Position numbers and translations under genes: made by a program. Of a stretch of DNA of 64,000 nt, positions 45,194-54,108 are shown in pieces (position 1 is the stretch's first letter; the number at the start of each line of letters is the position of its first letter). Below the pieces are notes generated by a model. The model did not search any database, had not been told where the DNA came from, and saw only the letters and a list, made by a program, of their open reading frames with translations. Source of the DNA: Streptomyces sp. R41 (lineage in GTDB: Bacteria; Actinomycetota; Actinomycetes; Streptomycetales; Streptomycetaceae); contig NZ_CP163443.1 in assembly GCF_041053055.1 (NCBI RefSeq), positions 9,407,001-9,471,000 on the forward strand, written 5' to 3'.

Positions 45194-45768
45194 GCCGTCG
45201 ACGCTACGCCGGACGTCTCAGGACGCGCGGCCAGCGGAATCTCGCAGGCATCGGAGTAGCCCTGCGACGTGATCCCGTGCGCCGTATTGCACCTGGTCGC
45301 CAGGTTGGCGAAGCCGATGAACACGGTGAGTTCGACCAGCGCCGCCGGGCCGAGCCGGTCGAGCAGACCCTTCGACAGCTCGTCGGTGACGGTCGGCGGC
45401 GTGTTCGTCATGGCCTCGGCGTACTCGAGAACGTCGCGCTCCAACGGCGTGAACACCTCCGACTGCCGCCAGCGCGGCACCTGGCTCGCCTTGGCCAGGT
45501 CCAGGTTCTGGTTCAGCGCGAGGAAGTAATTGATGTCGAGGCACCAGCTGCAGCCGACCTGTGCCGCGACGGCCATGTGCGCGAACGTCTTGAGGCTCGC
45601 GTCGGCCGCGTCCCACTCGGCCACCTTGGCCGAGAACTCCTGGTTGGCCTCGGCGAGCTTGGGGTTGTTCCACAGCACCTCGGTGGGCTCGAGCACGGCA
45701 CCGAGCTGCTTGATCATGTTTTCGCGGAGCTCGGCGGGGAGCTCGGCCTTCGGGACGCGTAGCGTCAT
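45190..45768 (-). CDS. Carboxymuconolactone decarboxylase family protein (ECF41 partner)
   Basis: This is a 192-residue CMD/AhpD-like protein with the active-site type Cys pair CSWC in QVGCSWCLDIN and downstream helices (ERDVLEYAEAMTNTPPTV, FANLATRCNTAHG). Such proteins reduce peroxides or act as decarboxylases; the two Cys suggest redox function. It is the first gene of the ECF41 operon. ATG 45768 follows AAGGAG. A promoter matching the ECF41 consensus lies upstream, so it is probably an autoregulated target of its own sigma factor. Confidence 0.93.
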   Translation of the reverse strand: MTLRVPKAELPAELRENMIKQLGAVLEPTEVLWNNPKLAEANQEFSAKVAEWDAADASLKTFAHMAVAAQVGCSWCLDINYFLALNQNLDLAKASQVPRWRQSEVFTPLERDVLEYAEAMTNTPPTVTDELSKGLLDRLGPAALVELTVFIGFANLATRCNTAHGITSQGYSDACEIPLAARPETSGVASTA

Positions 45769-45813
45769 GGTGTTTCTCCTTGTACGTGGGCCTGTTTGGC
45801 CGTTCGGCATGAA

Positions 45814-45840
45814 GACACCGCCGGACCCGCGCATGTGACA
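45814..45840 (-). promoter_or_regulatory. ECF41-type promoter of the CMD-sigma operon
   Basis: Reading the minus strand, TGTCACA (45840-45834) is followed after exactly 16 bases by TGTC (45817-45814). The ECF41 consensus, as I recall it, is TGTCACA-N16-CGTC. The -10 lies 46 bp upstream of the CMD start. Confidence 0.65.
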
Positions 45841-46066
45841 ACGGGGCTGAGGAGTAGTCCGAGACCCGGCACCTCCAGCTCCTCACCCGGCGGCCGCATC
45901 GAGCGCGCGCCGCGGACGCGGGTGTGACGAAACCGCGGTTCCCCGACGCCATCGCCGCCTTCGAACGGACCTGCCCGCCTTGCACGTTGGGGTCGAGTCC
46001 CCAGGCGCAGGCCCAGGGAGGCCGGTAGCGTGGCGCCGACGTCGGGAACTGTGACGGGGGACAGCG

Positions 46067-46375
46067 TTGACCGAGACGTGGCGGCTCATGCAGGGCGACG
46101 TTCTGATCGGCGAGCTACGCCAGTACGGGTTCGATCAGCCGACTTATCTGTGCCACTTCGTACCTGGACCGGGCTGGGAGGCCGTCAAGGGCCTGTTCGA
46201 GGCGTGGGCGGCCGTACAGGGACCCGACCCCGACGGCAGCCAGAACGCAGACGCTATCCGTCCCCTGATGGATCTGGGGCTGACACTGCTCCCCGCGAAC
46301 GGGGGCACTCCGCTGGACTGCTTCAGAAGCTGCATCGTGCGTATCTACGGGGATACGGCCCGCCTCCGTTACTGA
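46067..46375 (+). CDS. Small hypothetical protein
   Basis: This is a 102-residue soluble protein with coding-like third-position bias (ETWRLMQGDVLIGELRQYGF, YLCHFVPGPGWEAVKGLFE). It has no membrane segment and I do not recognise a family. The start is taken as TTG 46067, which follows GACGGGGGAC; an internal ATG at 46088 would shorten it. It stands between the divergent ECF41 operon and a hydrolase remnant, with no operon partner. Confidence 0.55.
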   Translation: MTETWRLMQGDVLIGELRQYGFDQPTYLCHFVPGPGWEAVKGLFEAWAAVQGPDPDGSQNADAIRPLMDLGLTLLPANGGTPLDCFRSCIVRIYGDTARLRY

Positions 46376-46424
46376 CGGGCTCGCTGCTGCCGCAGGCTCG
46401 TGACCGCTGTAGGGTGCGGCGCTG

Positions 46425-46625
46425 ACACGAACCAGGGCCGCCGCGGTGGACACCCTTCGCCGGCTGCGCGCAGGCCTGCCCCACGCACGGATCCTGGTCA
46501 TCGGGCCTGTCTACTCCGACCCACAGCCGATCGGCTCGCGACCGGTCGACGAGGCCGTAGCGGCCGCCGCGGACGAAGTGGCCCTGCCCTACCTGTCCGC
46601 GGTGCGGCGTGCGTGGTTCACCGGA
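46425..46625 (+). pseudogene. SGNH/GDSL hydrolase fragment
   Basis: This frame reads DTLRRLRAGLPHARILVIGP, then VDEAVAAAADEV and WFTG, which match the middle-to-late part of a secreted SGNH hydrolase. The N-terminal GDSL block and the C-terminal Asp-x-x-His block are missing on either side, so this is a remnant. Confidence 0.6.
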
Positions 46626-46722
46626 CCCGCCCACAGTCCCCGCTCGGTCTCTGTCAGAAGTGGCCGACCCCTGCAAGGGAAAGGTCTACCCGCTGATCCA
46701 GTGCTCGAGGCTGGATCGGAAG

Positions 46723-46739
46723 CCCGGCACGACGCCGGG
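46723..46739 (-). terminator. Hairpin after the haloperoxidase-like gene
   Basis: CCCGGC/GCCGGG with an ACGAC loop lies 20-36 bp past the stop at 46759. Confidence 0.55.
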
Positions 46740-46758
46740 TCCTCTTCTGCTCCGTGGT

Positions 46759-48165
46759 TCAGTCGGTGTCGTCGCCGCACCAGGGCTCGGCGAGCCTGTC
46801 CTGCCGAGCCGTTCGTGTCGGCAGGGACGGCTGGGTGCCGTTCTTGGCGACCGGCTGGAAGTAGTGGGCCAGCGCCCAGGCGGCCACGCGGGTGCCGGCC
46901 CGGCAGCCGGCCACGTCCGCCGTGCGGGAGTGGACGCCGCCCCACACACGGGCGTCGACGACGTCCCGGTTGAGGTCGTCGGCGGACCCGTAGAACCGCG
47001 TGGTGCCGGTGACCTCGGAGGGGACGTAGAGGTCGATGTGCGAGGTGCCGAGGGCGCCGGTCAGGGCGCGTGCCACGGCGGCGGCGACGGTCGTATGGCC
47101 GGCGATGTAGTCCGGGTGTGGTGGGGTGAGGAGCAGCGGCTCCCAGGCCGGGTCTGCCGTCGTCGCGGGGTTGCCGTCGGTGTCGGCGAGGCGGATGGCG
47201 GTGATCGGCCGCCAGGAGCCGTAGTGGAGCTTGGCGTCCCATGCCGTGACGACGGCATCGGTCGCCGACGCGTTCACCGCGGCGAACAGCCGGGCCGTCT
47301 CGGCGATGCCGAGCCGGTGCCGGGTGGCGTGGTCCCGTACGGCTGTCTGGACCTGTTCGACCAGGTTGCCGCTGAAGAAGAGGGCGGTCTCGGTCTGCTG
47401 CGCGCTTCTGCCCGAGCCGGTCTTCGCGCCCATGGCCTTCAACTCCTGGACATCCTCGGCGTAAGCGGCCGAGGAGATGGCGGGTGGTCCGCCGGGGCGG
47501 AACTGCTCCGGGGAGGCGAGCAGGAGGGGGCGGAGCCTGGCGAGCCAGGTGTCGATGAAGGGCTGGAACGCGGGCGGGGTGGGCCGCCAGACCCCCGGTG
47601 CCGGGGAAGCGGTGAAAGGAACGTCCGCGAACCTTCCGTCCCCTTCCCGGAGTTCGATGATGCGGGCGGCAGCGCGCTTTCCGTAGTCAACGCCCCGGTC
47701 TCTGGCCTGCCCGGCCGGAAGTGCGGCGAGCGAGTCCGCGTAGGCGGTGTCGAGCCGCTCCTTGAAGGCAGGGAAGTAGGTGAGCAGCACGTCGTGGGCC
47801 GCAGTGGCGGCGGCCGCCGCGGAGGAGGCCTTGGCCGGACCGCGCTCGCGCCATTTGTACAGGGCGTAGCCGCCTTCAATCCCTACCACGGCGTTGTACA
47901 CGGCGACGGAGACGAACCCCTCCCAGATCGCCACCTGCCCGGAGGGGCGTGGGCCAAGGCTGGTCTTGATCGTGTCGGTGGCGATGGCGTTCCACTCGCG
48001 GACCACGGCTGCCGGGTCTGCCGCGGTCCGGGTGTCCGCGTCGGGGGGACTTGTCGCGCCGGTGAGCGTCACGAGGGCGATGGCCGCGACGGCGCAGATG
48101 AAACCCCGGACACGTGAACGTGGAGGAACGGGAAGAGGGGGCCCTTGATACACAGCGTCCTCCAT
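46759..48165 (-). CDS. Vanadium-dependent haloperoxidase-like secreted protein
   Basis: This is a 468-residue exported protein of the vanadium haloperoxidase/PAP2 superfamily. After a signal segment (FICAVAAIALVTLTGATS) come helices typical of the family. The oxyanion-site motifs are KLHYGSWRPITAIRLAD (Lys and Arg), PHPDYIAGHTTVAAA (acid-base His) and GVHSRTADVAG (the His expected to bind vanadate, and Arg). It could halogenate or act as a phosphatase. ATG 48165 is listed, but GGAGGA lies directly after it, so GTG 48153 may be the true start. Its neighbours on both sides are remnants. Confidence 0.85.
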   Translation of the reverse strand: MEDAVYQGPPLPVPPRSRVRGFICAVAAIALVTLTGATSPPDADTRTAADPAAVVREWNAIATDTIKTSLGPRPSGQVAIWEGFVSVAVYNAVVGIEGGYALYKWRERGPAKASSAAAAATAAHDVLLTYFPAFKERLDTAYADSLAALPAGQARDRGVDYGKRAAARIIELREGDGRFADVPFTASPAPGVWRPTPPAFQPFIDTWLARLRPLLLASPEQFRPGGPPAISSAAYAEDVQELKAMGAKTGSGRSAQQTETALFFSGNLVEQVQTAVRDHATRHRLGIAETARLFAAVNASATDAVVTAWDAKLHYGSWRPITAIRLADTDGNPATTADPAWEPLLLTPPHPDYIAGHTTVAAAVARALTGALGTSHIDLYVPSEVTGTTRFYGSADDLNRDVVDARVWGGVHSRTADVAGCRAGTRVAAWALAHYFQPVAKNGTQPSLPTRTARQDRLAEPWCGDDTD

Positions 48166-48240
48166 AGAGTTGAGTGCCCAAGGCTTAGCAACGGCCCACT
48201 GCGTGAGCAAGACAACTCGCCGCGAACCGGGCAGGCCCAG

Positions 48241-48372
48241 GGCGCCCTCGAACGCCTCACCGCCCGCTACGAGGAGGTCACCGCCGGACGGCCCCTGCAC
48301 CCGCCCCGGGCCCCGGCGAACCGCGCTGCATGGGCAGGGTCGCGAACCTGCTCGCCCGCCTCGACACCACTG
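48241..48372 (+). pseudogene. Possible IS66-type transposase scrap
   Basis: Two frames give pieces reminiscent of the IS66 C-terminal region: ALERLTARYEEVTAG, then NLLARLDTT about 25 codons later, with a shift between them. No ends or target duplications are visible. The assignment is tentative. Confidence 0.35.
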
Positions 48373-48553
48373 TTTGCCGCCCAGGAGGACGCCAGGAGGC
48401 AGCACTTCCCCGAGGAACTGATCGGGGCAGTCGCGGTCGCCCGTGACCTCGGTGTTGAGCTCCGGCCCGTGCACGGCGGTGAGACGATCCGGCCTTGGAT
48501 GATCTATCTCTCAGAGGAGAAGGCCAGCTTTCGGTACCGACTCTCCGGGGCTT

Positions 48554-50071
48554 TCACGTTCGGGGTGTGCAGGGGCTGGGGATGCCCAATGATCGAGCGG
48601 ATGCGGTTGCCGATGCCGCCCAATTCGGTGCCTGGAAGCCGCCGATCTTCTGCTCGAGCAGTTCGGCCAGCCGCAGCGGGGTGCGGTCCTCGTACATCGG
48701 ACCGATGAGCTGCACTCCCACCGGCAGACCCTCGGGGGACCGGCCCGCTGGTATGGCGGTGGCGGGCAGGCCGGGCATGGTGGCCAGACCAGCCCAGACA
48801 AGTTGGTCGAGGTACGGGTACTCGACGGCGTCGATGTCGATCCGGCGTTCCAACAGATCGGGGTTGTGGTCGTGCGGGAACGCGGGGGTTGGCGTGATCG
48901 GACACACCACGGCGTCGAACTCGGCGAAGAGCTGGCGCCAGCCGTGGCGGTGGAGCTCGCGACGGTTGTTCGCCTCGATCCAGTCGCGGTGGCTGAACAC
49001 CATGCCGCGCAGACGCGCCGCGTCGAGACTCTGGTCGTGTGCGCTCAGTCCGGCGGCGCGGGTCCGCAGCTGCTCGTACGCCTCGACGGGAAAACGCGCA
49101 ACGGAGCTCGAAAACAGCAACTGCGTGTAGAGCGTCGCGGCTTCGGTCAGATCGGGTAGCAGCGGACTGTGCCGTTCGACGCGGGCGCCGCCGTCGACCA
49201 GCGCGTCGGCCACCCGGTTCACGCCCGCCCGCACAGCGGACCCGGTCGGAATGAGCGGATGCTCGTCGAGGACCAAGACCCGGAAGTCGCGGAGCCGCTC
49301 GTGGCGCGCGGGCGGCAGCGTCACGTGGTGCGCCACGCCGAACGTCAGTGGGTCCGGTCCGGCCATGACGTCGAGCAGGAGCGTGAGGTCGCGGGCGGCG
49401 CGCGCCATCGGACCGACGACGGCGAGGTCGTGGTCGACCGGCAATGCCGGCTCGGACGGCGGGACCATACCGCGGTTCGCGGCCAGCCCGAGGGTCGGCT
49501 TGTGCGCGTAGACACCGCAGAAATGCGCGGGGGTGCGCAGCGAACCGCCGATGTCGGAGCCGATGGACAGCGCGCCGAACCCGGACGCCAGGGCCGCCGC
49601 CGATCCACCGGAGGATCCACCCGGCGTGCGACCGTGATCCCACGGGTTATTGGTGGTGCCGTAGATCTCGTTGAAGCTCTGCACATCTTGCAGCCCCAAG
49701 GGCACATTGGTCTTACCGAGCACCACCGCGCCTGCGGCCTTGAGCCGCGACACCTGCACCGCGTCCTCGGCCGGCATGTAGTTCCGGTGTAGCGGCATGC
49801 CCCAGGTCGTGGGCAGCCCGGCGATGTTGTAGGACTCTTTGACCGTCACCGGAATGCCGAGCAGCGGCCGGTCCTCACCGCGGGCGCGCGCCTGGTCGGC
49901 ACCGCGCGCGGCGGCGCGTGCACGATCGAAGTCCGGCACACAGATCGCGTTGATCGCCTTGTCGTCCCGCTCGATACGGGCGATCACCTCGTCGGTCAGT
50001 TCCGCCGAGGTCACTTCACCGGCACGCAAGGCAGCCGCGAGTTTTTCGGCCGTCTGAGAATTCCAGTCCAT
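48554..50071 (-). CDS. Amidase (amidase-signature family)
   Basis: This is a 505-residue amidohydrolase with the Ser-Ser-Lys triad: Lys in VTVKES, the Gly/Ser-rich block RTPGGSSGGSAAALASG and the nucleophile region GSDIGGSLRTPA. It hydrolyses an amide to acid and ammonia; the substrate is unknown. ATG 50071 is the natural start. The C-terminus is odd: relatives usually end just after IGGFQAP, whereas here the frame continues about 19 residues into unrelated sequence rich in Ala/Ser, suggesting the original stop was lost in a rearrangement. Activity is probably unaffected. Confidence 0.92.
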   Translation of the reverse strand: MDWNSQTAEKLAAALRAGEVTSAELTDEVIARIERDDKAINAICVPDFDRARAAARGADQARARGEDRPLLGIPVTVKESYNIAGLPTTWGMPLHRNYMPAEDAVQVSRLKAAGAVVLGKTNVPLGLQDVQSFNEIYGTTNNPWDHGRTPGGSSGGSAAALASGFGALSIGSDIGGSLRTPAHFCGVYAHKPTLGLAANRGMVPPSEPALPVDHDLAVVGPMARAARDLTLLLDVMAGPDPLTFGVAHHVTLPPARHERLRDFRVLVLDEHPLIPTGSAVRAGVNRVADALVDGGARVERHSPLLPDLTEAATLYTQLLFSSSVARFPVEAYEQLRTRAAGLSAHDQSLDAARLRGMVFSHRDWIEANNRRELHRHGWRQLFAEFDAVVCPITPTPAFPHDHNPDLLERRIDIDAVEYPYLDQLVWAGLATMPGLPATAIPAGRSPEGLPVGVQLIGPMYEDRTPLRLAELLEQKIGGFQAPNWAASATASARSLGIPSPCTPRT

Positions 50072-50137
50072 GAGTCGGACCGTACCGGCCTCTGGAACAG
50101 GTCATGAAATGCCGCTTCGCACAACGGGATTGATGTC

Positions 50138-50197
50138 TCACGGCAATAGCGGCTTCAGCTGCTCCCGCTGTTGGTCTGTCAGATCTCCACGGGCCAC
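50138..50197 (-). pseudogene. N-terminal scrap of an IS5-type transposase
   Basis: From GTG 50197 the frame reads VARGDLTDQQREQLKPLLP and then stops. This resembles the N-terminus of IS5/IS4-group transposases (RGDLTDAQWERLxPLLP). Only about 19 codons remain. Confidence 0.5.
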
Positions 50198-50240
50198 GCC
50201 GAGATCGTTCCACGACCTTGATCAACACTTCAAACAGGCC

Positions 50241-51242
50241 CTAATGCCGGACGCGGACGACGAGTTTGCCGGTGGCGCGGTCGTGCTCCATGTCGTCGTG
50301 GGCCTGCGGCACCTGCTCCAGGCCGTCGTAGACGCGGTCCACGGGGAAGGCCAGCCGGCCGGCTGCGATCGCGTCGAGGATCTCCTGGAAGGCTTCCCGC
50401 GGCAGGTCGGCGGCGTCGCCGAAGTAGCCCGCCAGGCGCACACCTTTCGGCAGGTACTCGTTCGGAGAGAAGTCCCGCACCGTCCACTGGTTGGAGAGGC
50501 TGCCGCCGAAGCAGGCCGTGCCGTGCACGCGCACCGCGCACAAGGTGTCGGGCAGGGTCGGCGTGCCGACGAGATCAAGGGCGGCGTCGACGCCGTCCGG
50601 GTACAGCTCTCGCACGGCGGGCGCGACCTCGCCGGTGTCGAGCAGAGGGTGGTCGACACCGTGCTCCTTCAGCGAAGCGAGGCGGCTGGCCCGCCGGGTG
50701 GTGGACAGCACAGTGGCGCCGCGCCATGTGGCCAGGGCGGCGGCGGCCAGGCCCACCGAGGAGGTGCCGCCGCGGATCAGCAGGGACTGACCGGGCTTCA
50801 GGTCCAGGCCGATGGTGAGCGAGCCGTAGGCGGTCTGCACCATCTCCGGCAGGGCGCCCAGCACCTCCCAGGGCAGGTCGGTGTCGACGGGGATGACCTG
50901 GGACAGCGGCACCGACGTGTATTCGGCATAGCCGCCGTCGAAGGTGCGCCCCATGTCCCCCATCATGGCGACAACCTTCTGCCCAGGAGCCAGCCCGCTT
51001 TCGGGCGGGGCTGCGTCGACGGTGCCGGCGGCCTCGATACCCGGTACCCGGGGAAAGCTGACGCCCACGCTCAGACCCAGCCGAAGCTTCAGCTCCGAGC
51101 GGTTGAGGCCGAACGCCTCGATGCGGATGCGCACCCAGCCGTCCCTCTCGGGCGGGAGAGGGAGCGTGGTCAGCCGCAGGTTGTCGACGGGGCCGGGGGA
51201 GGAGAGTCGGACGGCGCGCATAGTGGTCGGCGAGGACGTCAT
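50241..51242 (-). CDS. MDR-family zinc-less alcohol dehydrogenase / quinone reductase
   Basis: This is a 333-residue medium-chain reductase. The N-terminal GroES-like domain (IRIEAFGLNRSELKLR, FPRVPGIEAAGTVD) lacks the zinc ligands of alcohol dehydrogenases, and the Rossmann motif is LLIRGGTSSVGLAAAALA. This fits NADPH quinone or enoyl reductases. ATG 51242 is preceded by a purine-rich GAAGAAGG. It stands alone among remnants of mobile and transport genes. Confidence 0.9.
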   Translation of the reverse strand: MTSSPTTMRAVRLSSPGPVDNLRLTTLPLPPERDGWVRIRIEAFGLNRSELKLRLGLSVGVSFPRVPGIEAAGTVDAAPPESGLAPGQKVVAMMGDMGRTFDGGYAEYTSVPLSQVIPVDTDLPWEVLGALPEMVQTAYGSLTIGLDLKPGQSLLIRGGTSSVGLAAAALATWRGATVLSTTRRASRLASLKEHGVDHPLLDTGEVAPAVRELYPDGVDAALDLVGTPTLPDTLCAVRVHGTACFGGSLSNQWTVRDFSPNEYLPKGVRLAGYFGDAADLPREAFQEILDAIAAGRLAFPVDRVYDGLEQVPQAHDDMEHDRATGKLVVRVRH

Positions 51243-51412
51243 GGGCCTGCCTTCTTCCCTGGGTAGGAGAGTTGGTCAGCGGTGGTCAACATGCAGCCGC
51301 TGCGGCTTCATTCCTGACTCGCCCCGGGTTTCCGCCTGTTGAGATTCACCCCCGACCATGTCCTTGCCGACCGCGCCTGCTCCTCCCGCCGCATCCGCGC
51401 CTACCTGCGGTC

Positions 51413-51595
51413 CGCCGGTGGGCCGGCCGAGGATGCGGGCGACGTTGGACTGGGGCAGTTCAGGCTGACGGCGGCCGGGACACCGTCCCGTTCGACGAGT
51501 CCGGAGATGAAGGCATTGCGGACGGGCTGGTCCACGGCGCTGGCGGTGCCCAGGATGACGGCCAGCGCGCACAAGGACGGCAGGGTGATTCTTCC
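51413..51595 (-). pseudogene. MFS transporter fragment
   Basis: The frame reads PSLCALAVILGTASAVDQPV and RNAFISGLVERDGVPAAVSL, a typical stretch of EntS-like MFS exporters. After a shift it continues SNVARILGRPTGG, matching the conserved NxARIxGP motif. Both ends are missing. Confidence 0.6.
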
Positions 51596-51660
51596 GGTGA
51601 GGGTCCTGTGGGGAATTTTCTACTGGCCACTGACACCACCCTTCTGATCCGTTTCAGGCA

Positions 51661-51768
51661 TCAGTCGTCTTCGTGAGCTGCAGGGGCTCCAGGCTCTTTC
51701 CGCCCCTGGGCGAGATCGCGGCGAGCGTCGAGCGTGTCAGGGTGGTCAGGGCCGTGGACTCGTGACAT
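51661..51768 (-). pseudogene. TPR-protein fragment
   Basis: The frame contains RVHGPDHPDTLDARRDLA, the hallmark repeat of Streptomyces TPR proteins (often NB-ARC regulators). Only one repeat is left and it ends in an unrelated tail. Confidence 0.55.
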
Positions 51769-51788
51769 GCGAGCCCACGCACAGTACG

Positions 51789-51815
51789 GCCCCGCAGTCC
51801 TTCCGGCTGCGGGGC
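51789..51815 (-). terminator. Terminator of the fmd operon
   Basis: GCCCCGCAG and CTGCGGGGC form a perfect 9-bp stem with a 9-base loop, 20-45 bp past the fmdA stop at 51834. Confidence 0.8.
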
Positions 51816-51833
51816 TGTGGTCGTCCGGTCCGG

Positions 51834-53084
51834 TCAGGCGGTGCTCACCGCGCACTTGCCGCGGTCGGCCTTCATCGGGCCGTCGGCGGAGGGCCGGACA
51901 TCGAAGTCGAATATGGCGCTGGGTACGTACAGCGAGCAGCAGGCGTTGGGGATGTCGACGATGCCGCTGATGCGTCCCTCGATGGGTGCGGAGCCGATGA
52001 GCAGGTAGGCCTGCTCTCCGCTGTAACCGAACTTCTTGAGGTACTCGACGGCGTTGAGGCAGGCCCGGCGGTAGGCCAGCGTCGCGTCCATGTAGAAGTT
52101 GGTGTCCGTGTCGTGGTCTACGGAGACTCCGATGAAGGAGATGAACTCCGTGTACCTCGGCTCCACATTGCCCGGCATGAAGATCGGGTTGGTGGAGACG
52201 CCGTACTTCTCCATGCCGCCCTTGATCAGGTCGACGTGGAAGTCGATGAAGCCGCCCATCTCGATGGCACCGCAGAAGCTGATCTCTCCGTCGCCCTGGC
52301 TGAAGTGCAGATCGCCGGCGGAGAGCTTGGCGTCCTTCACATACACGGGGAAGAAGGCCCGCGAGCCACGGGTGAGGTTCTTGATGTCCTGGTTGCCTCC
52401 GTTCTCACGAGCCGGGACCGTGCGCGCGCCTTCGGCGGCGATGCGCGTCGCGAGGTCGCCGGTGGCTGTGCCGGCGAGTGCGTTGCTGGTGTCCGGGGGG
52501 ACGGCGAGCGGCGGGACCCGGTTCGGATCGGTCTCGATCAGCGCCGTCTCGCGGGCGTTCCAGCGGGCGAGCATCTCGGCGGAGGGGGCCGTTCCGAACA
52601 GCCCGGGGTGGGTGATCCCGGTGTAGCGGATCCCCGGAAGGTGACGGGATACGGCCTGCTGTCCGTGCAGGTCCCATATCGCCTTGTAGGCGTCGGGGAA
52701 GTAGTCGGTCAGGAAGCCGCCGCCGTTGGCCTTGGCGAAGATGCCGGTGTACCCCCAGCCTTGGCCCGCCGCGTCCCCGGTCTGCTGGGGAACGGGGCCG
52801 AGGTCGAGGATGTCGACGACGAGTAGGTCGCCCGGTTCGGCGCCCTCTATGCCTATCGGGCCGCTCAGCATGTGGGGGATGGTCAGGTCGATGTCGCGTA
52901 CGTCGTTGGCGGAGTCGTTGTTGCCGACCTGGCAGTCGGTCCAGTCACGACACTCCAAACGGAACTCGGCGCCAGGCTTGACCGTGGTCACTGTGGGGAC
53001 GTCCGGGTGCCACCTGTTGTGTCCGGGGACATCCTGGTCACGCATCGACTTGCTCTGGTCAACATGGAAGATTACTTCGGGCAT
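51834..53084 (-). CDS. fmdA: Formamidase
   Basis: This is a 416-residue member of the acetamidase/formamidase family, close to FmdA, which hydrolyses formamide (and some other short amides) to formate and ammonia. Diagnostic segments are MPEVIFHVDQSKSMRDQ, HNRWHPDVP, RDWTDCQVGNNDSANDV, GDLHFSQGDGEISFCGA and KFGYSGEQAYLLIGSAP. Length is normal. ATG 53084 follows GAGGAG. It is the last gene of the operon after amiS and fmdB, and a strong terminator follows. A divergent formate dehydrogenase upstream provides an outlet for the formate. Confidence 0.95.
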   Translation of the reverse strand: MPEVIFHVDQSKSMRDQDVPGHNRWHPDVPTVTTVKPGAEFRLECRDWTDCQVGNNDSANDVRDIDLTIPHMLSGPIGIEGAEPGDLLVVDILDLGPVPQQTGDAAGQGWGYTGIFAKANGGGFLTDYFPDAYKAIWDLHGQQAVSRHLPGIRYTGITHPGLFGTAPSAEMLARWNARETALIETDPNRVPPLAVPPDTSNALAGTATGDLATRIAAEGARTVPARENGGNQDIKNLTRGSRAFFPVYVKDAKLSAGDLHFSQGDGEISFCGAIEMGGFIDFHVDLIKGGMEKYGVSTNPIFMPGNVEPRYTEFISFIGVSVDHDTDTNFYMDATLAYRRACLNAVEYLKKFGYSGEQAYLLIGSAPIEGRISGIVDIPNACCSLYVPSAIFDFDVRPSADGPMKADRGKCAVSTA

Positions 53085-53109
53085 GACAGCTCCTCGTTTC
53101 CAATCCAGG

Positions 53110-53748
53110 TCACGTTGGTGCGCTCACGCTTCCGGCCGCCCGGGCCGCCGGGGTCGGCTGCCGAGACCTGGTGAGCGGCCACAGCCCCGCGAACGCCAGG
53201 ACGCCGAACGCCGCCAGGGCGATGGCGATCTCGGTGGGGTGTTTCCAGTAGCCGGAGAGCAGCAGCCCAGCGGGAATCACTCCCGTGACCCAGCCCTGGA
53301 CCGCCGTTACCCAGCCCGTATAGGCCCTGAGGTGGCCGTTCATCTTGAGACCGAGCAGCAGGAAGAACAGGAACCACAGGAATGCCCAGTAGAGCCAGAT
53401 GACCCCGAAGGGTTGGTCCTTGAGGAGCCGGAAGTTGACGAACGCGTATCCCAGGGCCGCGATTGCCACGAACAGCGAGTAATAGCCGACGCCGGTGCTG
53501 TCGAGACCGGCGAGCAGGCCGATACCTACGTAGAGGTAGGTGAAGCCGAACAGATAGATCCCGGACGCTGCCAGAATCTTCAAGGGGTCATTGTCGGCGG
53601 TGAAGATGAGGTAAGTCGGCGTCAGCACCTGCAGTGCGCCGATGAAAAGGTTGAACACTGCTCCAGCCTTGGCGTCGACCTTGCCGAGAAGCAGCAAGCC
53701 GTTCATGAAGAGCACCGCACCGACAAAAAGCAGTCCCACATTGCCCAC
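53110..53748 (-). CDS. amiS: AmiS/UreI-family amide/urea channel
   Basis: This is a 212-residue membrane protein with about six to seven helices (GLLFVGAVLFMNGLLLLG, AGAVFNLFIGALQVLTPTY, GVIWLYWAFLWFLFFLLLG). It matches AmiS/UreI, which conduct urea or short aliphatic amides. GTG 53748 is well supported by GAGGAGGT at nine bases. It sits 25 bp upstream of fmdA, so it should bring formamide to the enzyme. Confidence 0.92.
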   Translation of the reverse strand: MGNVGLLFVGAVLFMNGLLLLGKVDAKAGAVFNLFIGALQVLTPTYLIFTADNDPLKILAASGIYLFGFTYLYVGIGLLAGLDSTGVGYYSLFVAIAALGYAFVNFRLLKDQPFGVIWLYWAFLWFLFFLLLGLKMNGHLRAYTGWVTAVQGWVTGVIPAGLLLSGYWKHPTEIAIALAAFGVLAFAGLWPLTRSRQPTPAARAAGSVSAPT

Positions 53749-53829
53749 GGGGACGCACCTCCTCGGTCCGCGTGGGGGACGGAATTGGCGAAACCCGCCT
53801 GAGACGTTCTGCCTTGTCGACCACCGCCC

Positions 53830-54108
53830 TCAGGGTTGCGGCAACCGCGAGAGCGCGGGGTGCGGGCGCCGTGGCACCCTTCTGCCTGGCGGCACTTCGG
53901 AAACGACTGCCGGGGCATCACGGGACCGCTCCTCCCGCTCATGGAGGGCGGCGACCGTGCGCGAGGTCAGCGTGAGGCCGGGCGAGGAGTACACACGTTT
54001 TGCAGCCCCTGCGCAAACAGGGCAGCCATGGGTGGCGGGCGCAGTCCCGATCGCCAACTTGACGTCGAAAGGACCACACCGGCTGCATCGGTATTCATAG
54101 GTTGCCAT
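53830..54108 (-). CDS. fmdB: FmdB-type zinc ribbon protein
   Basis: This is a 92-residue protein with the FmdB zinc ribbon: TYEYRCSRCGPFDVKLAIG and HGCPVCAGAAKRVYSSPG (two C-x2-C pairs). FmdB proteins accompany formamidase genes and are thought to act in regulation or assembly; the mechanism is unknown. ATG 54108 follows GGAGGGG. The gap to amiS is 81 bp. Confidence 0.9.
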   Translation of the reverse strand: MATYEYRCSRCGPFDVKLAIGTAPATHGCPVCAGAAKRVYSSPGLTLTSRTVAALHEREERSRDAPAVVSEVPPGRRVPRRPHPALSRLPQP

